Below the pieces are notes generated by a model, which worked only from the letters and a program-made list of their open reading frames with translations, searched no databases and was not told the origin of the DNA. DNA of 64,000 nucleotides. Origin: Actinoplanes sp. L3-i22 (GTDB taxonomy: Bacteria > Actinomycetota > Actinomycetes > Mycobacteriales > Micromonosporaceae). This document shows positions 24,296 to 32,032 of the stretch, piece by piece. Each line of letters opens with the position of its first letter. Positions within the stretch are counted from its first letter, which is position 1. A program made the translations under genes and the position numbers. Location of the stretch: contig NZ_AP024745.1 of the NCBI RefSeq assembly GCF_019704555.1, forward strand, positions 4,162,501-4,226,500, given 5' to 3'.

Positions 24296-25792
24296 TCAGG
24301 CGCGCGCCGGCTCCGGGCCCGCTTCGGCAAGATCAATTGCTTGCGGTACGGCCGTAGCCGCGCGCCCGCCGTCGCTTGCCTCGTGCTTCTCGGGTGCCGC
24401 AACAGCCGCGCGGTTGCCGTCGATGAACAGCAGCACCAGGGCGCCGCCGACCGCGAACACGATCGCGCCCAGCGCGTAGCTGATCCGGTAGGCGTTCTCG
24501 GTCGGCAGCGCGACCTTGCCGACCAGGTGCGTCTGTCCGGCCAGGATCGTGATCACCAGCGCGCTGCCGATCGTCCCGCCGATGGTCCGCATGATCGAGT
24601 TCACCGAGTTGGCGATCCCGGTGTCGTGCGGGTCGACGTGCGCGACCAGCAGGGCCGGCATCGAGGCGTACGCCATCGCGATCGCGCAGCTGGCCACCAC
24701 GAACCCGGCGATCACCGCGCCCTTGCTGTCGTGCAGGAACGCCAGCGACGCGGTGGACAGCGCGGCGATGCCGCAGGCCAGGGCGAGCACCAGGCGCGGG
24801 CCGATCCGCCCGACCAGGCGACCGGCGAGCGGGCCGACGACGATGCTGGCCGCGGCGCCCGGCAGCAGGAAGACCACGCTGGTCTGCAGCACCGTGGCGG
24901 TGAAGCCGAACCCGGTGTACGCCCGCGGGCTCTGCACGAAGTAGCTGGTCGCCAGCTGCAGCGCGAACATCGCGAAGCCGACCGACATGGCCGCCAGGTT
25001 GGTGATCAGAATCGGCCGGTGGCGCAGCAGCTGCACCGAGACCAGCGGCGCGGCCAGGCGCCGCTCCAGCAGCAGGAAGCCGGCCAGGATGACGATCGCC
25101 GCGGCGAACAGCACCAGCACCCGCGGCGAGCTCCAGCCCCAGGTGTGCCCCTGCGAGATCGGCAGCAGCAGACTGACCAGCCCGGCCGAGAGCACGACCG
25201 CGCCGAGCACGTCGACGCGCCCACCGCCGCCGGCCCGCTTCGGCAGGGTCAGCGACAGGGCCAGGGCCAGCGCGCTGACCAGCACACACAGCCAGAAGAC
25301 CCGGCGGTAGTCGGCGCCGTTCTGGGTCAGCAGACCGGCCGCGACCAGGGCGACACCGCCGCCGACCCCGAGCGTGGAGGCGACCACCGCCATCGCGTTG
25401 GTGAGCTTGTGCGCGGGCAGCTCGTGGCGCAGCAGGCTGATGCCCAGCGGGAACAGGCCGAAGCTGGTGCCCTGCAGGATCCGGGCGGCGATCAGCCAGC
25501 CGATGTCGTGCACGGTCGCGGCCAGCACGCTGCCGATCAGGGTCAGGATCAGGGTGCCGACGAAGACCGGCTTGATGCCGAGCACGTGCCCGAGCCGGCC
25601 GAGCAGGGGCGTGCAGGCGGACGCGGCGAGCAGGGTCGCGGTGGTCACCCACCCGACGGTGGTGGCGTCGACGCCGAGCTGCGACGCGATCTGCGGCAGC
25701 ACCGGAACCGGCACGGACTGAATCATGGAGAGCAGGAAACTGCCGGCCGCGGCCGCGATGAGCAGCAGCGCCGGGCGTACGGGGCGAGTCAC
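24296..25792 (-). CDS. MFS drug-exporter (DHA2-type)
   Basis: 498 residues with about 14 hydrophobic spans, the DHA2 count. It begins with a typical first helix (PALLLIAAAAGSFLLSMI) and contains the motif-A-like loop LLGRLGHVLGIKPVF and motif-C-like GTSFGLFPLG in the second half of the N-domain. The cytoplasmic tail (from DGNRAAVAAPEKHEASDGG) is disordered. It is divergent from a TetR gene with a dyad in the gap, the classic drug-pump arrangement, so it is probably repressed by that TetR and induced by its substrate. The 3' end contains repeat copy B on the opposite strand. Confidence 0.92.
   Translation of the reverse strand: MTRPVRPALLLIAAAAGSFLLSMIQSVPVPVLPQIASQLGVDATTVGWVTTATLLAASACTPLLGRLGHVLGIKPVFVGTLILTLIGSVLAATVHDIGWLIAARILQGTSFGLFPLGISLLRHELPAHKLTNAMAVVASTLGVGGGVALVAAGLLTQNGADYRRVFWLCVLVSALALALSLTLPKRAGGGGRVDVLGAVVLSAGLVSLLLPISQGHTWGWSSPRVLVLFAAAIVILAGFLLLERRLAAPLVSVQLLRHRPILITNLAAMSVGFAMFALQLATSYFVQSPRAYTGFGFTATVLQTSVVFLLPGAAASIVVGPLAGRLVGRIGPRLVLALACGIAALSTASLAFLHDSKGAVIAGFVVASCAIAMAYASMPALLVAHVDPHDTGIANSVNSIMRTIGGTIGSALVITILAGQTHLVGKVALPTENAYRISYALGAIVFAVGGALVLLFIDGNRAAVAAPEKHEASDGGRAATAVPQAIDLAEAGPEPARA
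24334..24367 (+). repeat. Dispersed hairpin repeat, copy B
   Basis: CAATTGCTTGCGGTACGGCC then GTAGCCGCGCGCCC. It shares the CAATTGCTT..GGTACGG core with copy A but the stem bases differ. It lies inside the disordered 3' end of the MFS gene, antisense to it. Confidence 0.4.
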
Positions 25793-25814
25793 GGCGCTAT
25801 GCTAGATCCACAAG

Positions 25815-25830
25815 TTGACAGACTGTCGAA
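25815..25830. promoter_or_regulatory. Dyad in the MFS/TetR divergent promoter
   Basis: TTGACAG-A-CTGTCgAA, a near-perfect inverted repeat with one extra base in the right arm. TTGACA could also serve as a -35 box. It lies 22 bases from the MFS start and 45 from the TetR start, as expected for the TetR operator. Confidence 0.55.
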
Positions 25831-25875
25831 TTTTTCCGTCAAGCGTCGAGTATCACACCGGTAGGGTTGCGGATC

Positions 25876-26460
25876 ATGGGTCAGAACAGGCGCACCGGGC
25901 CGTCCAAGGGCGATCTGCGGGAGGCCGCGATCCTCGAGGCGGCGCGCGAGCTGTTCGCCGAGCAGCCGTACGACGCGGTCACCATCGACGACCTGGCCCG
26001 GGCGGCCGGCCTGTCGCGGACCGGCTTCTACTTCTACTTCCGTACCAAGGACGCGGTGCTGACCGCGCTGATGGCCCGCTTCTGGGACCAGCTGGGCGAC
26101 TCGCACGTCTGGTTCGACAGCACCGGCCCGTCGCCGGCGCTGCTGCGCGAGCAGTTGCGCGCGTCGGCCCGGCTCTGGCGCGAGCACGCCGGCATCCTGT
26201 CCTGCGCGCCCACCTCGGGCGAGCTGCGCGAGTTCACCGCCAAGGTGAAGGCCCGCTACGACGAACGAGCCGCCGACAAGATCCGCCGAGACCAGGACTC
26301 GGGCACGGCGACCAAGGCCCTGACCGCCCCACGCCTGGCCGAAATGATCTCCGCGATCCGGGACGCCCGCTACGACCAGCTGGCCCGCGCGACCGACGAC
26401 GAGCTGGAGCAGGCGGTCACCGACCTGGCCGAAGCCATCCAGCGCCTGGTCTACGCCTGA
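25876..26460 (+). CDS. TetR-family repressor of the MFS exporter
   Basis: 194 residues from ATG 25876 (MGQNRRTGPSKGDLREAAIL); a TTG nine bases upstream is possible. The helix-turn-helix is VTIDDLARAAGLSRTGFYFY, then FRTKDAVLTALM. The C-terminal ligand domain (about 70-194) is helical and unassigned. It is divergent from the MFS pump across a dyad. Its last ten bases overlap the convergent small HTH gene. Confidence 0.92.
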   Translation: MGQNRRTGPSKGDLREAAILEAARELFAEQPYDAVTIDDLARAAGLSRTGFYFYFRTKDAVLTALMARFWDQLGDSHVWFDSTGPSPALLREQLRASARLWREHAGILSCAPTSGELREFTAKVKARYDERAADKIRRDQDSGTATKALTAPRLAEMISAIRDARYDQLARATDDELEQAVTDLAEAIQRLVYA

Positions 26461-26651
26461 CCGGCCTTCGCAGCGATCCAGCACTCGATGTCGCTCGCCC
26501 GCCAGAGGCGGCCCATCATCAGGACCTGGTAAGGCTCGGGAAAGTCGTCCCGCTCGGCCAGCTGCTGCACGCGCTGACGGGAGACCCCGAGGCGTTCCCG
26601 GATCTCACCCTGGCCGACCAATCGCGGTTCGCCATTGCTGCGTACGCCCAT
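26451..26651 (-). CDS. Small MerR/AlpA-like HTH protein
   Basis: 66 residues from ATG 26651: LVGQGEIRERLGVSRQRVQQ, then LAERDDFPEPYQVL and GRLWRASDIECWIAAK. This is the winged-HTH excisionase/AlpA type: a helix-turn-helix, the FP.P wing and the R.W...DIE.WI ending. Such proteins regulate small loci or act in element excision. It is third in a minus-strand micro-operon and overlaps the TetR gene end by ten bases. Confidence 0.75.
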   Translation of the reverse strand: MGVRSNGEPRLVGQGEIRERLGVSRQRVQQLAERDDFPEPYQVLMMGRLWRASDIECWIAAKAGQA

Positions 26652-26661
26652 GACCGCCCGC

Positions 26662-26769
26662 TCAATCGCCGGCGGACGGAAGGATCGGCTCGTAGTGCCC
26701 GCGCGCGTTGCGCCGCACCGCGTAGCCCTGCTGATGCCCGGCCGCAATCAATCCCTCACTGGTGATCAC
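26662..26769 (-). CDS. 35-aa protein in a small-gene operon
   Basis: MITSEGLIAAGHQQGYAVRR then NARGHYEPILPSAGD. GTG 26769 overlaps the stop of the upstream gene by four bases (GTGA), and GGAACGGGG precedes it. The stop is ten bases before the ATG of the HTH gene. No domain is recognised. Operon position and coupling are the support. It could also be a coupling leader peptide. Confidence 0.45.
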   Translation of the reverse strand: MITSEGLIAAGHQQGYAVRRNARGHYEPILPSAGD

Positions 26770-26915
26770 GTTTTCCCCGTTCCGTCACAGGTCGAGCAAT
26801 CGCGAGTGCGGCCGCATCCCGGGCACCAGCGGGCCGAGGCATTGGCGAGCTTCATGCCGGACACGTATCCGATGATCAATGCCACGACGACCGCCAGGAT
26901 TCCGGCCGCGATCAT
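26766..26915 (-). CDS. 49-aa membrane protein with a zinc-ribbon end
   Basis: MIAAGILAVVVALIIGYVSG is a single membrane span. The tail ASARWCPGCGRTRDCSTCDG has CxxC..C..C, a likely metal site facing the cytoplasm. The ATG at 26915 is preceded by GGAGGTG at ideal spacing, which makes this short gene convincing. Its stop overlaps the next GTG. It heads the three-gene micro-operon with the 35-aa and HTH genes. Function unknown. Confidence 0.65.
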   Translation of the reverse strand: MIAAGILAVVVALIIGYVSGMKLANASARWCPGCGRTRDCSTCDGTGKT

Positions 26916-27159
26916 GATTCGTCACCTCCGCCGTCGTTCATCCGTCGCGCCGGGCGGTGCCCTGATCCACACGAATTCAGGCTGACAAGGGCACCGCCGT
27001 CAATCCCAGCGGGCGACCCGCCGGGACGAATGTTGCCCGCGAGGACTGGTCGCCACAACGGTTTGGCGGCAGACTCTCGCAAGTAGAGACCTTCGGCCGA
27101 CACCGGTTACACAACGGCGGAATACGGAGTTACGCGAAGGTCCTGGAGAGGGTTACGCC

Positions 27160-28038
27160 GTGACGACTTCGGAGATTGGATCGACGGTTCCGCGAAGGCA
27201 ACTGGGCCGGAAATTGAAGAATCTTCGTGAAGACGCTGGGTTGACCATGGTGGAGGCGTTCACCGCGCTGGAGTGGTCGAAGCCCCGGCTCTGGCGCTAC
27301 GAGACTGGTCAGGTGCCTATCCACCCGAACCTCGTCGAGATCATGTGCCGGCTGTACGGCGCCGACGACGAGACCATCGAAGGCTTGAAGGCGCTGGCCC
27401 GCGAGACCAAGACCAAGGGCTGGTGGCACGCCTACTCCGACATCCCCGAGTGGATCGGGTTGTTCCTGGGCATGGAAGCTGCCGCCTCTCGGGTGCGCAG
27501 CTATCAAGCGGAACTGATTCCCGGACTGCTTCAGTCTCCGCGCTACGCGGAGGCGATTGTCAGTCTTGGCCCGAAGGCTCTCTCGCCGGAGGCCGTGGGC
27601 CGAATTGTGGAATCGAGAATCCGGCGCCAGCGGATCCTGACCCGTCGTGCCCCGAAGGCGGCCGACCAGGAGTTCATCCTGAACGAGGCGGCCCTGGTTC
27701 GCGGGTTCAGTCCGGAGATAATTTCAGACCAGCTGCAGCGGCTGAACTCGTTGTCCGATCTGCCGAACGTTTCGGTCCGGGTGATTCCGTTCAAAGCTGG
27801 AATGCACCTGGCCAATCAAGGACCTTTCGTCATGATGGACTTTCCTCGGGAGTCGCGGATACGTGATCCGGAGCCGACGACGGTCTATGACGACAGGCCT
27901 ACCGGCGCGCTGTACCTTGATCGCCCGAATGAGGTGAAGACCTATTCGGTCATCTGGGATTTTCTGGATAAAAAGGCGCTCGATCAGTCGGCTTCCAGGG
28001 CTCTGATCAGCCAAAAGGCGGAGGAGTGGGCAAGGTGA
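27160..28038 (+). CDS. XRE-family regulator with DUF5753
   Basis: 292 residues, GTG start with GGAGAGG upstream. The N-terminal XRE HTH (LGRKLKNLREDAGLTMVEAF, then LEWSKPRLWRYETGQVP) is followed by a DUF5753 domain (from about 95: IPEWIGLFLGMEAAASRVRS, YQAELIPGLLQSPRYAEAI, then VSVRVIPFKAGMH). These regulators pair with DUF397 proteins; in Streptomyces the Scr1/Scr2 pair is described as a toxin-antitoxin-like system and WhiJ/BldB are relatives in development. The stop overlaps the DUF397 start. Confidence 0.93.
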   Translation: MTTSEIGSTVPRRQLGRKLKNLREDAGLTMVEAFTALEWSKPRLWRYETGQVPIHPNLVEIMCRLYGADDETIEGLKALARETKTKGWWHAYSDIPEWIGLFLGMEAAASRVRSYQAELIPGLLQSPRYAEAIVSLGPKALSPEAVGRIVESRIRRQRILTRRAPKAADQEFILNEAALVRGFSPEIISDQLQRLNSLSDLPNVSVRVIPFKAGMHLANQGPFVMMDFPRESRIRDPEPTTVYDDRPTGALYLDRPNEVKTYSVIWDFLDKKALDQSASRALISQKAEEWAR

Positions 28039-28235
28039 TTCCTGAACTCGGCGGCGCGATCTTCCGAAAGTCGACTCGGAGCAATCAGGGCGAATGTGTC
28101 GAGGTGGCGACCAACTTGCCGGGCGTCGTGGTGGTTCGCGACTCTAAGGACCGTGACGGGGGAAGGCTGACCATTGACCCCGCGACCTGGGCCGCGTTCA
28201 TCGAGGACATCAAGGGCGGCGGGTTTCTGGCCTGA
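28035..28235 (+). CDS. DUF397 protein, partner of the XRE regulator
   Basis: 66 residues from GTG 28035, whose GTGA overlaps the upstream stop; GTG 28026 is an alternative. It has the DUF397 core: FRKSTRSNQGECVEVATNLP, then VVVRDSKDRDGGRLTIDPATW and F. DUF397 proteins are the small partners of XRE-DUF5753 regulators. Overlap of the two genes supports coupled translation and a stoichiometric pair. Confidence 0.93.
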   Translation: MIPELGGAIFRKSTRSNQGECVEVATNLPGVVVVRDSKDRDGGRLTIDPATWAAFIEDIKGGGFLA

Positions 28236-28273
28236 CCGGGTTGTCCTCAGGTCGCCGACCAGTTGATCATGGG

Positions 28274-28723
28274 ATGATGGGGATCGATCTGGAGCTGGCT
28301 GACTCGGCGGCCGCGGTGTATCGGCTGCGGGCTTGCGCTGACGCGGGGCCGGCGTGCGTTCATGACCCGGACTGCGGGGAGAACGTGCAGCGGATCCGGG
28401 CCGCGGCCGCCGCGGATCGGCCGGACGAGGTGTATCCGTGGGAGTTCCGTTATCGCCGGTTCGCTGACATCAACGTGGCCATGCGGCTGGCCGGGATGGG
28501 CTACGCCGGTGAATCCGAGCCGGGACGGCCCGGCATCCCGGCCCGCAACCTGGAGTCCAACGATCGCACGCTGGTGACCGCGCGGGAGATCGACGAGGCA
28601 CTGGCCGCCTACGCGGTCGCGCCGGTGGAGTTCCGCACGGCGCTGGAAGCCGACCGGAAATGGGTGGCCTGGCTGGCGTGGCTGGCCGTGGCCCGCAAGC
28701 ACGGCGGCTTCGAGGCGGAGTAG
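28274..28723 (+). CDS. Unknown 149-aa protein
   Basis: ATG 28274 (or 28277) begins MMGIDLELADSAAAVYRLRA. Two or three cysteines occur near the N-terminus (LRACADAGPACVHDPDCGEN). The rest is helical and acidic with aromatic patches (VYPWEFRYRRFADINVAMRL and WVAWLAWLAVARKHGGF). No family recognised. It lies 38 bases after DUF397 and nearly touches the converging next gene. Confidence 0.6.
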   Translation: MMGIDLELADSAAAVYRLRACADAGPACVHDPDCGENVQRIRAAAAADRPDEVYPWEFRYRRFADINVAMRLAGMGYAGESEPGRPGIPARNLESNDRTLVTAREIDEALAAYAVAPVEFRTALEADRKWVAWLAWLAVARKHGGFEAE

Positions 28724-28727
28724 CCGG

Positions 28728-29492
28728 TCAGGTCCACATCAGCGGATTGCCGGTCTCGATCGAGGCGGCGCACAGGCGGCGCAGGGCGCCGAGCAGGTGA
28801 TCCCATTCGGACGCCGACTGCGGGCGGGTCTGGACCACCAGGTGCTCGGCGGGCGACCCGAGCGGCATGATCGGGAGCACCGTCGAGCGGCCGGCGCCGG
28901 TCAGCTCCACGCGCTTGTCGTCCAGGATGCGCTGAGTGAAGCGGGTCGCCCGGAACAGCGTCACCGGTGGATCGGACGGGGCATTGACGAAGAAGCCGCC
29001 CGGGTCGACACCGGCCCGGAAGTCCGGACCCAGCATCATCACGCCGTCGTAGGCGGCGATGTAGCGCATCAGGAGCTCGCCGGTCGCTTCGTCGAGCAGC
29101 ACCACCTCGTCCGGCAGCCGGGCCTCGTGTTCGAAGTAGTCCAGCTCGGCAAGGATCAGCGCGGCCGCCGCCGGGCCGGTCGAGCCGCCGTTGGCGTTGG
29201 GCAGCTCGGCGCGCAGGGTGGGGAAATGCTCCCCGCCGGCCGCGGCCATCGTCTGCTGGAAGAGCCGCACCCCAGCCCAGTTGGCGACCCGCTCGGTGGC
29301 GACCTCCATCTGCGGGTGCGGGCAGGCCCGCGTCTGCCACGACCAGAATTCGTGGTGGGCGTCCTCGTTCCCTTCATACGGCAGCAGCAGGCCGAAGAAG
29401 CCGTCCTCGTCGAGACCAGCCGGCCCGGGCGGCGGCGCGGTGATCAGACCGTCCTGCCAGCAGCGGCAGTTCACATACGCGTCGAGTCCCAC
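28728..29492 (-). CDS. Unknown 254-aa protein
   Basis: Starts MGLDAYVNCRCWQDGLITAP. A His-rich patch (GNEDAHHEFWSWQTRACPHP) and a well-ordered C-terminal half (VELTGAGRSTVLPIMPLGSP) suggest a soluble mixed alpha/beta protein. Related hypotheticals beginning MGLD.Y..C.C occur widely in actinobacteria, so the gene is real, but I know no function. It converges on the 149-aa gene with four bases between them. Confidence 0.65.
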   Translation of the reverse strand: MGLDAYVNCRCWQDGLITAPPPGPAGLDEDGFFGLLLPYEGNEDAHHEFWSWQTRACPHPQMEVATERVANWAGVRLFQQTMAAAGGEHFPTLRAELPNANGGSTGPAAAALILAELDYFEHEARLPDEVVLLDEATGELLMRYIAAYDGVMMLGPDFRAGVDPGGFFVNAPSDPPVTLFRATRFTQRILDDKRVELTGAGRSTVLPIMPLGSPAEHLVVQTRPQSASEWDHLLGALRRLCAASIETGNPLMWT

Positions 29493-29545
29493 GCGGGCCA
29501 GGTTATCGGTCGCCCGGCGGCCCGGCGCGGCATTAAAGTGCGCGA

Positions 29546-30976
29546 ATGTCTTCGCAACCGGTGCTGCTGCCGCGCTCGACTCCGGCGGCTGCGGGTGTCT
29601 CGTCCCTGGCGATCGGGGCTCTGCTGGATCGGCTGGAGGGGGTGGCTGTTGAGCTGCACTCGATCATGGTGGTTCGGCGGGGACATGTTGTCGCCGAGGG
29701 GTGGTGGGCGCCGTATTCGGCTGGGCGGCCGCATCTGCTCTACTCGCTGACCAAGTCGTTCACCTCGGTGGCCGTGGGGCTGGCGATCGGGGACGGGCTG
29801 CTCTCGCTGGACGACCGGGTCGTCGACGTGCTGCCGGATCGGGTGCCGGCGGGTGTGACGGAGCAAGCGCGCCGGCTGACCGTGCACCATCTGCTGTCGA
29901 TGACGGCCGGGCATTCCACCGACAGCCTCGGCGAGGCCTGGGAGCTGGAGCCGGACGACCTGGTCAAGGGGTTCCTGCGGGTGCCGTTCGCCGAGGTCGA
30001 GGGGGTCTGGCACACCTATGACAACTCGACGACCTATGTGCTGGCTCGGATGGTGGAGCGGGTCACCGGGCGGGATCTGCCGGGGCTGCTCGACGACCGG
30101 CTGTTCAAGCCGATGGGTATTGACCACGCCGAGTGGGATCGGGTCGCGAGCGGGGCTGCCTTCGGGTTTCACGGGCTGCATCTGACGACCGAGGCCGTCG
30201 CCGCGTTCGGGGAGTTGCTGCGGTGCGGTGGGGCGTGGAGTGACCGGCAGCTCGTGCCGCGTGAGTGGGTGGAGCTCGCGACGCGCAAGCATGTGGCGAC
30301 CAGTCAGGTCGAGGGCTGGACGGAGAATCCGGACGCGCTGGTCGGGTACGGCTACCAGTTCTGGATGTCGCGGCACGGCTACCGCGGCGACGGCGCTTTC
30401 GGTCAGCAGTGCATCGTCGTGCCGTCGCACGAGCTCGTGGTCGCGGTGACCGCGGCGATCTGTCCCGAGGAGGACATGCCCGGTGCGGTGTGGGATTGCC
30501 TGCTGCCCGGCATCGGGGCGCCGGCCGGCGAGCGGGACGACCAGCGGCTTGCCGAGCGGCTGCGCGGGCTGGCGCTGCCGGTCGTGACCGGGTCGGCGGA
30601 TCCGGGGCGGTCCGCGGTGGCGCGGGTCGACGCCGGGGTCGAGGGGTCGGCGCTGCCCGGCGGCGGCGTGGTCGTCGTCGAGCCGTCCGACGGTGGGTGG
30701 AGCGCCCGGCTGGGGGAGTCGGTCACGATCGAGATCGGTCACGGGGACTGGCGGGAGAGTGCGCCGCTTGGGCGTCCGGTCGTCGCGGCCGGGGCGTGGC
30801 AGGGGGACACGTTCGTCGCCGAGCTCTACGTGATCACCACGCCGCACCGGGTCCGGCTGGTGGTCGACGCGGTCGCGGGGACCGCCGTGGCGACCTGGAA
30901 CCTGGTGCCGCTGACCGGCCCGATCCTCGAGCGGCACCTGCGGTCGCCGTTGATGACCCGCCCGGACGTGGCCTGA
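29546..30976 (+). CDS. Serine hydrolase, beta-lactamase/class C type
   Basis: 476 residues. LLYSLTKSFTSVAVG has the catalytic S-x-x-K, and TYDNSTTYVLARMVE the Y-x-N motif of class C beta-lactamases and related esterases. The C-terminal about 130 residues form an extra beta domain. No signal peptide is evident at the N-terminus (MSSQPVLLPRSTPAAAGVSS), so it is probably cytoplasmic and acts as an esterase, amidase or D-peptidase rather than resistance lactamase. The substrate cannot be told from sequence. Confidence 0.88.
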   Translation: MSSQPVLLPRSTPAAAGVSSLAIGALLDRLEGVAVELHSIMVVRRGHVVAEGWWAPYSAGRPHLLYSLTKSFTSVAVGLAIGDGLLSLDDRVVDVLPDRVPAGVTEQARRLTVHHLLSMTAGHSTDSLGEAWELEPDDLVKGFLRVPFAEVEGVWHTYDNSTTYVLARMVERVTGRDLPGLLDDRLFKPMGIDHAEWDRVASGAAFGFHGLHLTTEAVAAFGELLRCGGAWSDRQLVPREWVELATRKHVATSQVEGWTENPDALVGYGYQFWMSRHGYRGDGAFGQQCIVVPSHELVVAVTAAICPEEDMPGAVWDCLLPGIGAPAGERDDQRLAERLRGLALPVVTGSADPGRSAVARVDAGVEGSALPGGGVVVVEPSDGGWSARLGESVTIEIGHGDWRESAPLGRPVVAAGAWQGDTFVAELYVITTPHRVRLVVDAVAGTAVATWNLVPLTGPILERHLRSPLMTRPDVA

Positions 30977-31277
30977 CGCGGCGGCCAGGCCGGGGGACGG
31001 TGCTCACGCCGTACCAAATAATTGTCTTGAATCTTTTCAAAATAGTGCGTGGGCAGTTGACCGTGTTGTTGACAACACGCGCGGCAATTCTGCTGCGGAA
31101 ATCGGGTTTGTCATTTTCTGGGCTGTGCTGTCAAGTATCCGACCAGGTGGAGGGCGGTCCGGGCGGCCATTTCGGGGCTCAAGGGTGTCGATTTTCGAGA
31201 GACATTCGCATCACCTCACGTGAATTTCACTCTCTATTTGGGAGTGTCCGTCGCGCATCGACGAACGACGGAGGGGA
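30977..31277. other. AT-rich promoter region before the copper genes
   Basis: About 300 bases with strikingly low G+C (AATAATTGTCTTGAATC) between the hydrolase and the copper amine oxidase genes. It contains the perfect dyad at 31063-31078. GGCCTG/CAGGCC at the very start may terminate the hydrolase transcript. Confidence 0.4.
31063..31078. promoter_or_regulatory. Perfect dyad GTGTTGT-TG-ACAACAC
   Basis: Seven-base inverted repeats with a 2-base spacer inside an AT-rich promoter region, 200 bases before the first copper-amine-oxidase gene. TTGACC just before it could be a -35 box. This is a candidate operator; the regulator is unknown. Confidence 0.45.
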
Positions 31278-32015
31278 ATGCCGACAGTGGATCGATACCG
31301 AAAATGGGGCTGGGGCCTGGGCATCGCGACGGTGACCGCGGTGACCGCCTACAGCCTCGCGTCCTGGCAGGCGAACGCCGCGCCCAGCGCGCCGCCGGCC
31401 AGCCCGGCCGCCGCCGAGCAGGCGCGGGTCTCCGACCCCAGCCCGGTGCCGGAGGCCGCGACCGGCACCGGAAGTGACCCGCTGACCAGCACCGAGGTCG
31501 ACAAGGCCCGGGCCATCGCGCTCACCCCGCAGCTCGCCGCGAACGCCCGGGACGTGACCGGCAAGGCCGGTCCGGAATACCTGGCCGCCGAGCTGGACGA
31601 GGAGACCGGCCGGCAGGCCGAGGTGTACTACTACGACTACCAGGCGGGCAAGCTGTACAAGCAGGTCGTCGACCTGAAGACCGGCAAGCTGGCCAAGTCC
31701 TACTCCGCGGCCGGCATGCAACCGCCGGCGTCCCCGCAGGAGGCGAAGACCGCCCTGGAGCTGTTCGTCGCGAACCCGCTCAGCGCGGACTTCAAGGCGG
31801 CGTTCCGCAAGGCGACGGGCAAAACCTTTGCGGGTACGGACGGCATCGAGCCGATCGCGCACATCTACACCTCCAAGCCCGCCGACCGGGGCGCGACCCA
31901 GTGCGGCAAGAGCCGGTGCGTGCAGCTGATCGTCAAGACCGCCGACGGTCACTTCATCAACGTCACCGAGATCGTCATCGACCTGTCCGGGCGCACGGTC
32001 GCCCGCCTCAAGTGA
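31278..32015 (+). CDS. Secreted N-terminal-half protein of a split copper amine oxidase
   Basis: 245 residues from ATG 31278 with GGAGGGG upstream. A signal peptide (GWGLGIATVTAVTAYSLASW) is followed by a Pro/Ala-rich stretch and a roughly 180-residue domain. That domain has the pattern of amine-oxidase N-domains: PLTSTEVDKARAIALTPQL, then DEETGRQAEVYYYDYQAGKL, then VVDLKTGKLAKSYSAAGMQP and EAKTALELFVANP. It has no catalytic residues. The next gene carries the catalytic barrel and begins about 17 bases after the stop, or overlaps it if the upstream GTG is used. Together they look like one enzyme in two chains. Confidence 0.7.
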   Translation: MPTVDRYRKWGWGLGIATVTAVTAYSLASWQANAAPSAPPASPAAAEQARVSDPSPVPEAATGTGSDPLTSTEVDKARAIALTPQLAANARDVTGKAGPEYLAAELDEETGRQAEVYYYDYQAGKLYKQVVDLKTGKLAKSYSAAGMQPPASPQEAKTALELFVANPLSADFKAAFRKATGKTFAGTDGIEPIAHIYTSKPADRGATQCGKSRCVQLIVKTADGHFINVTEIVIDLSGRTVARLK

Positions 32016-32032
32016 ACGGGGTTCGCCGCAGC

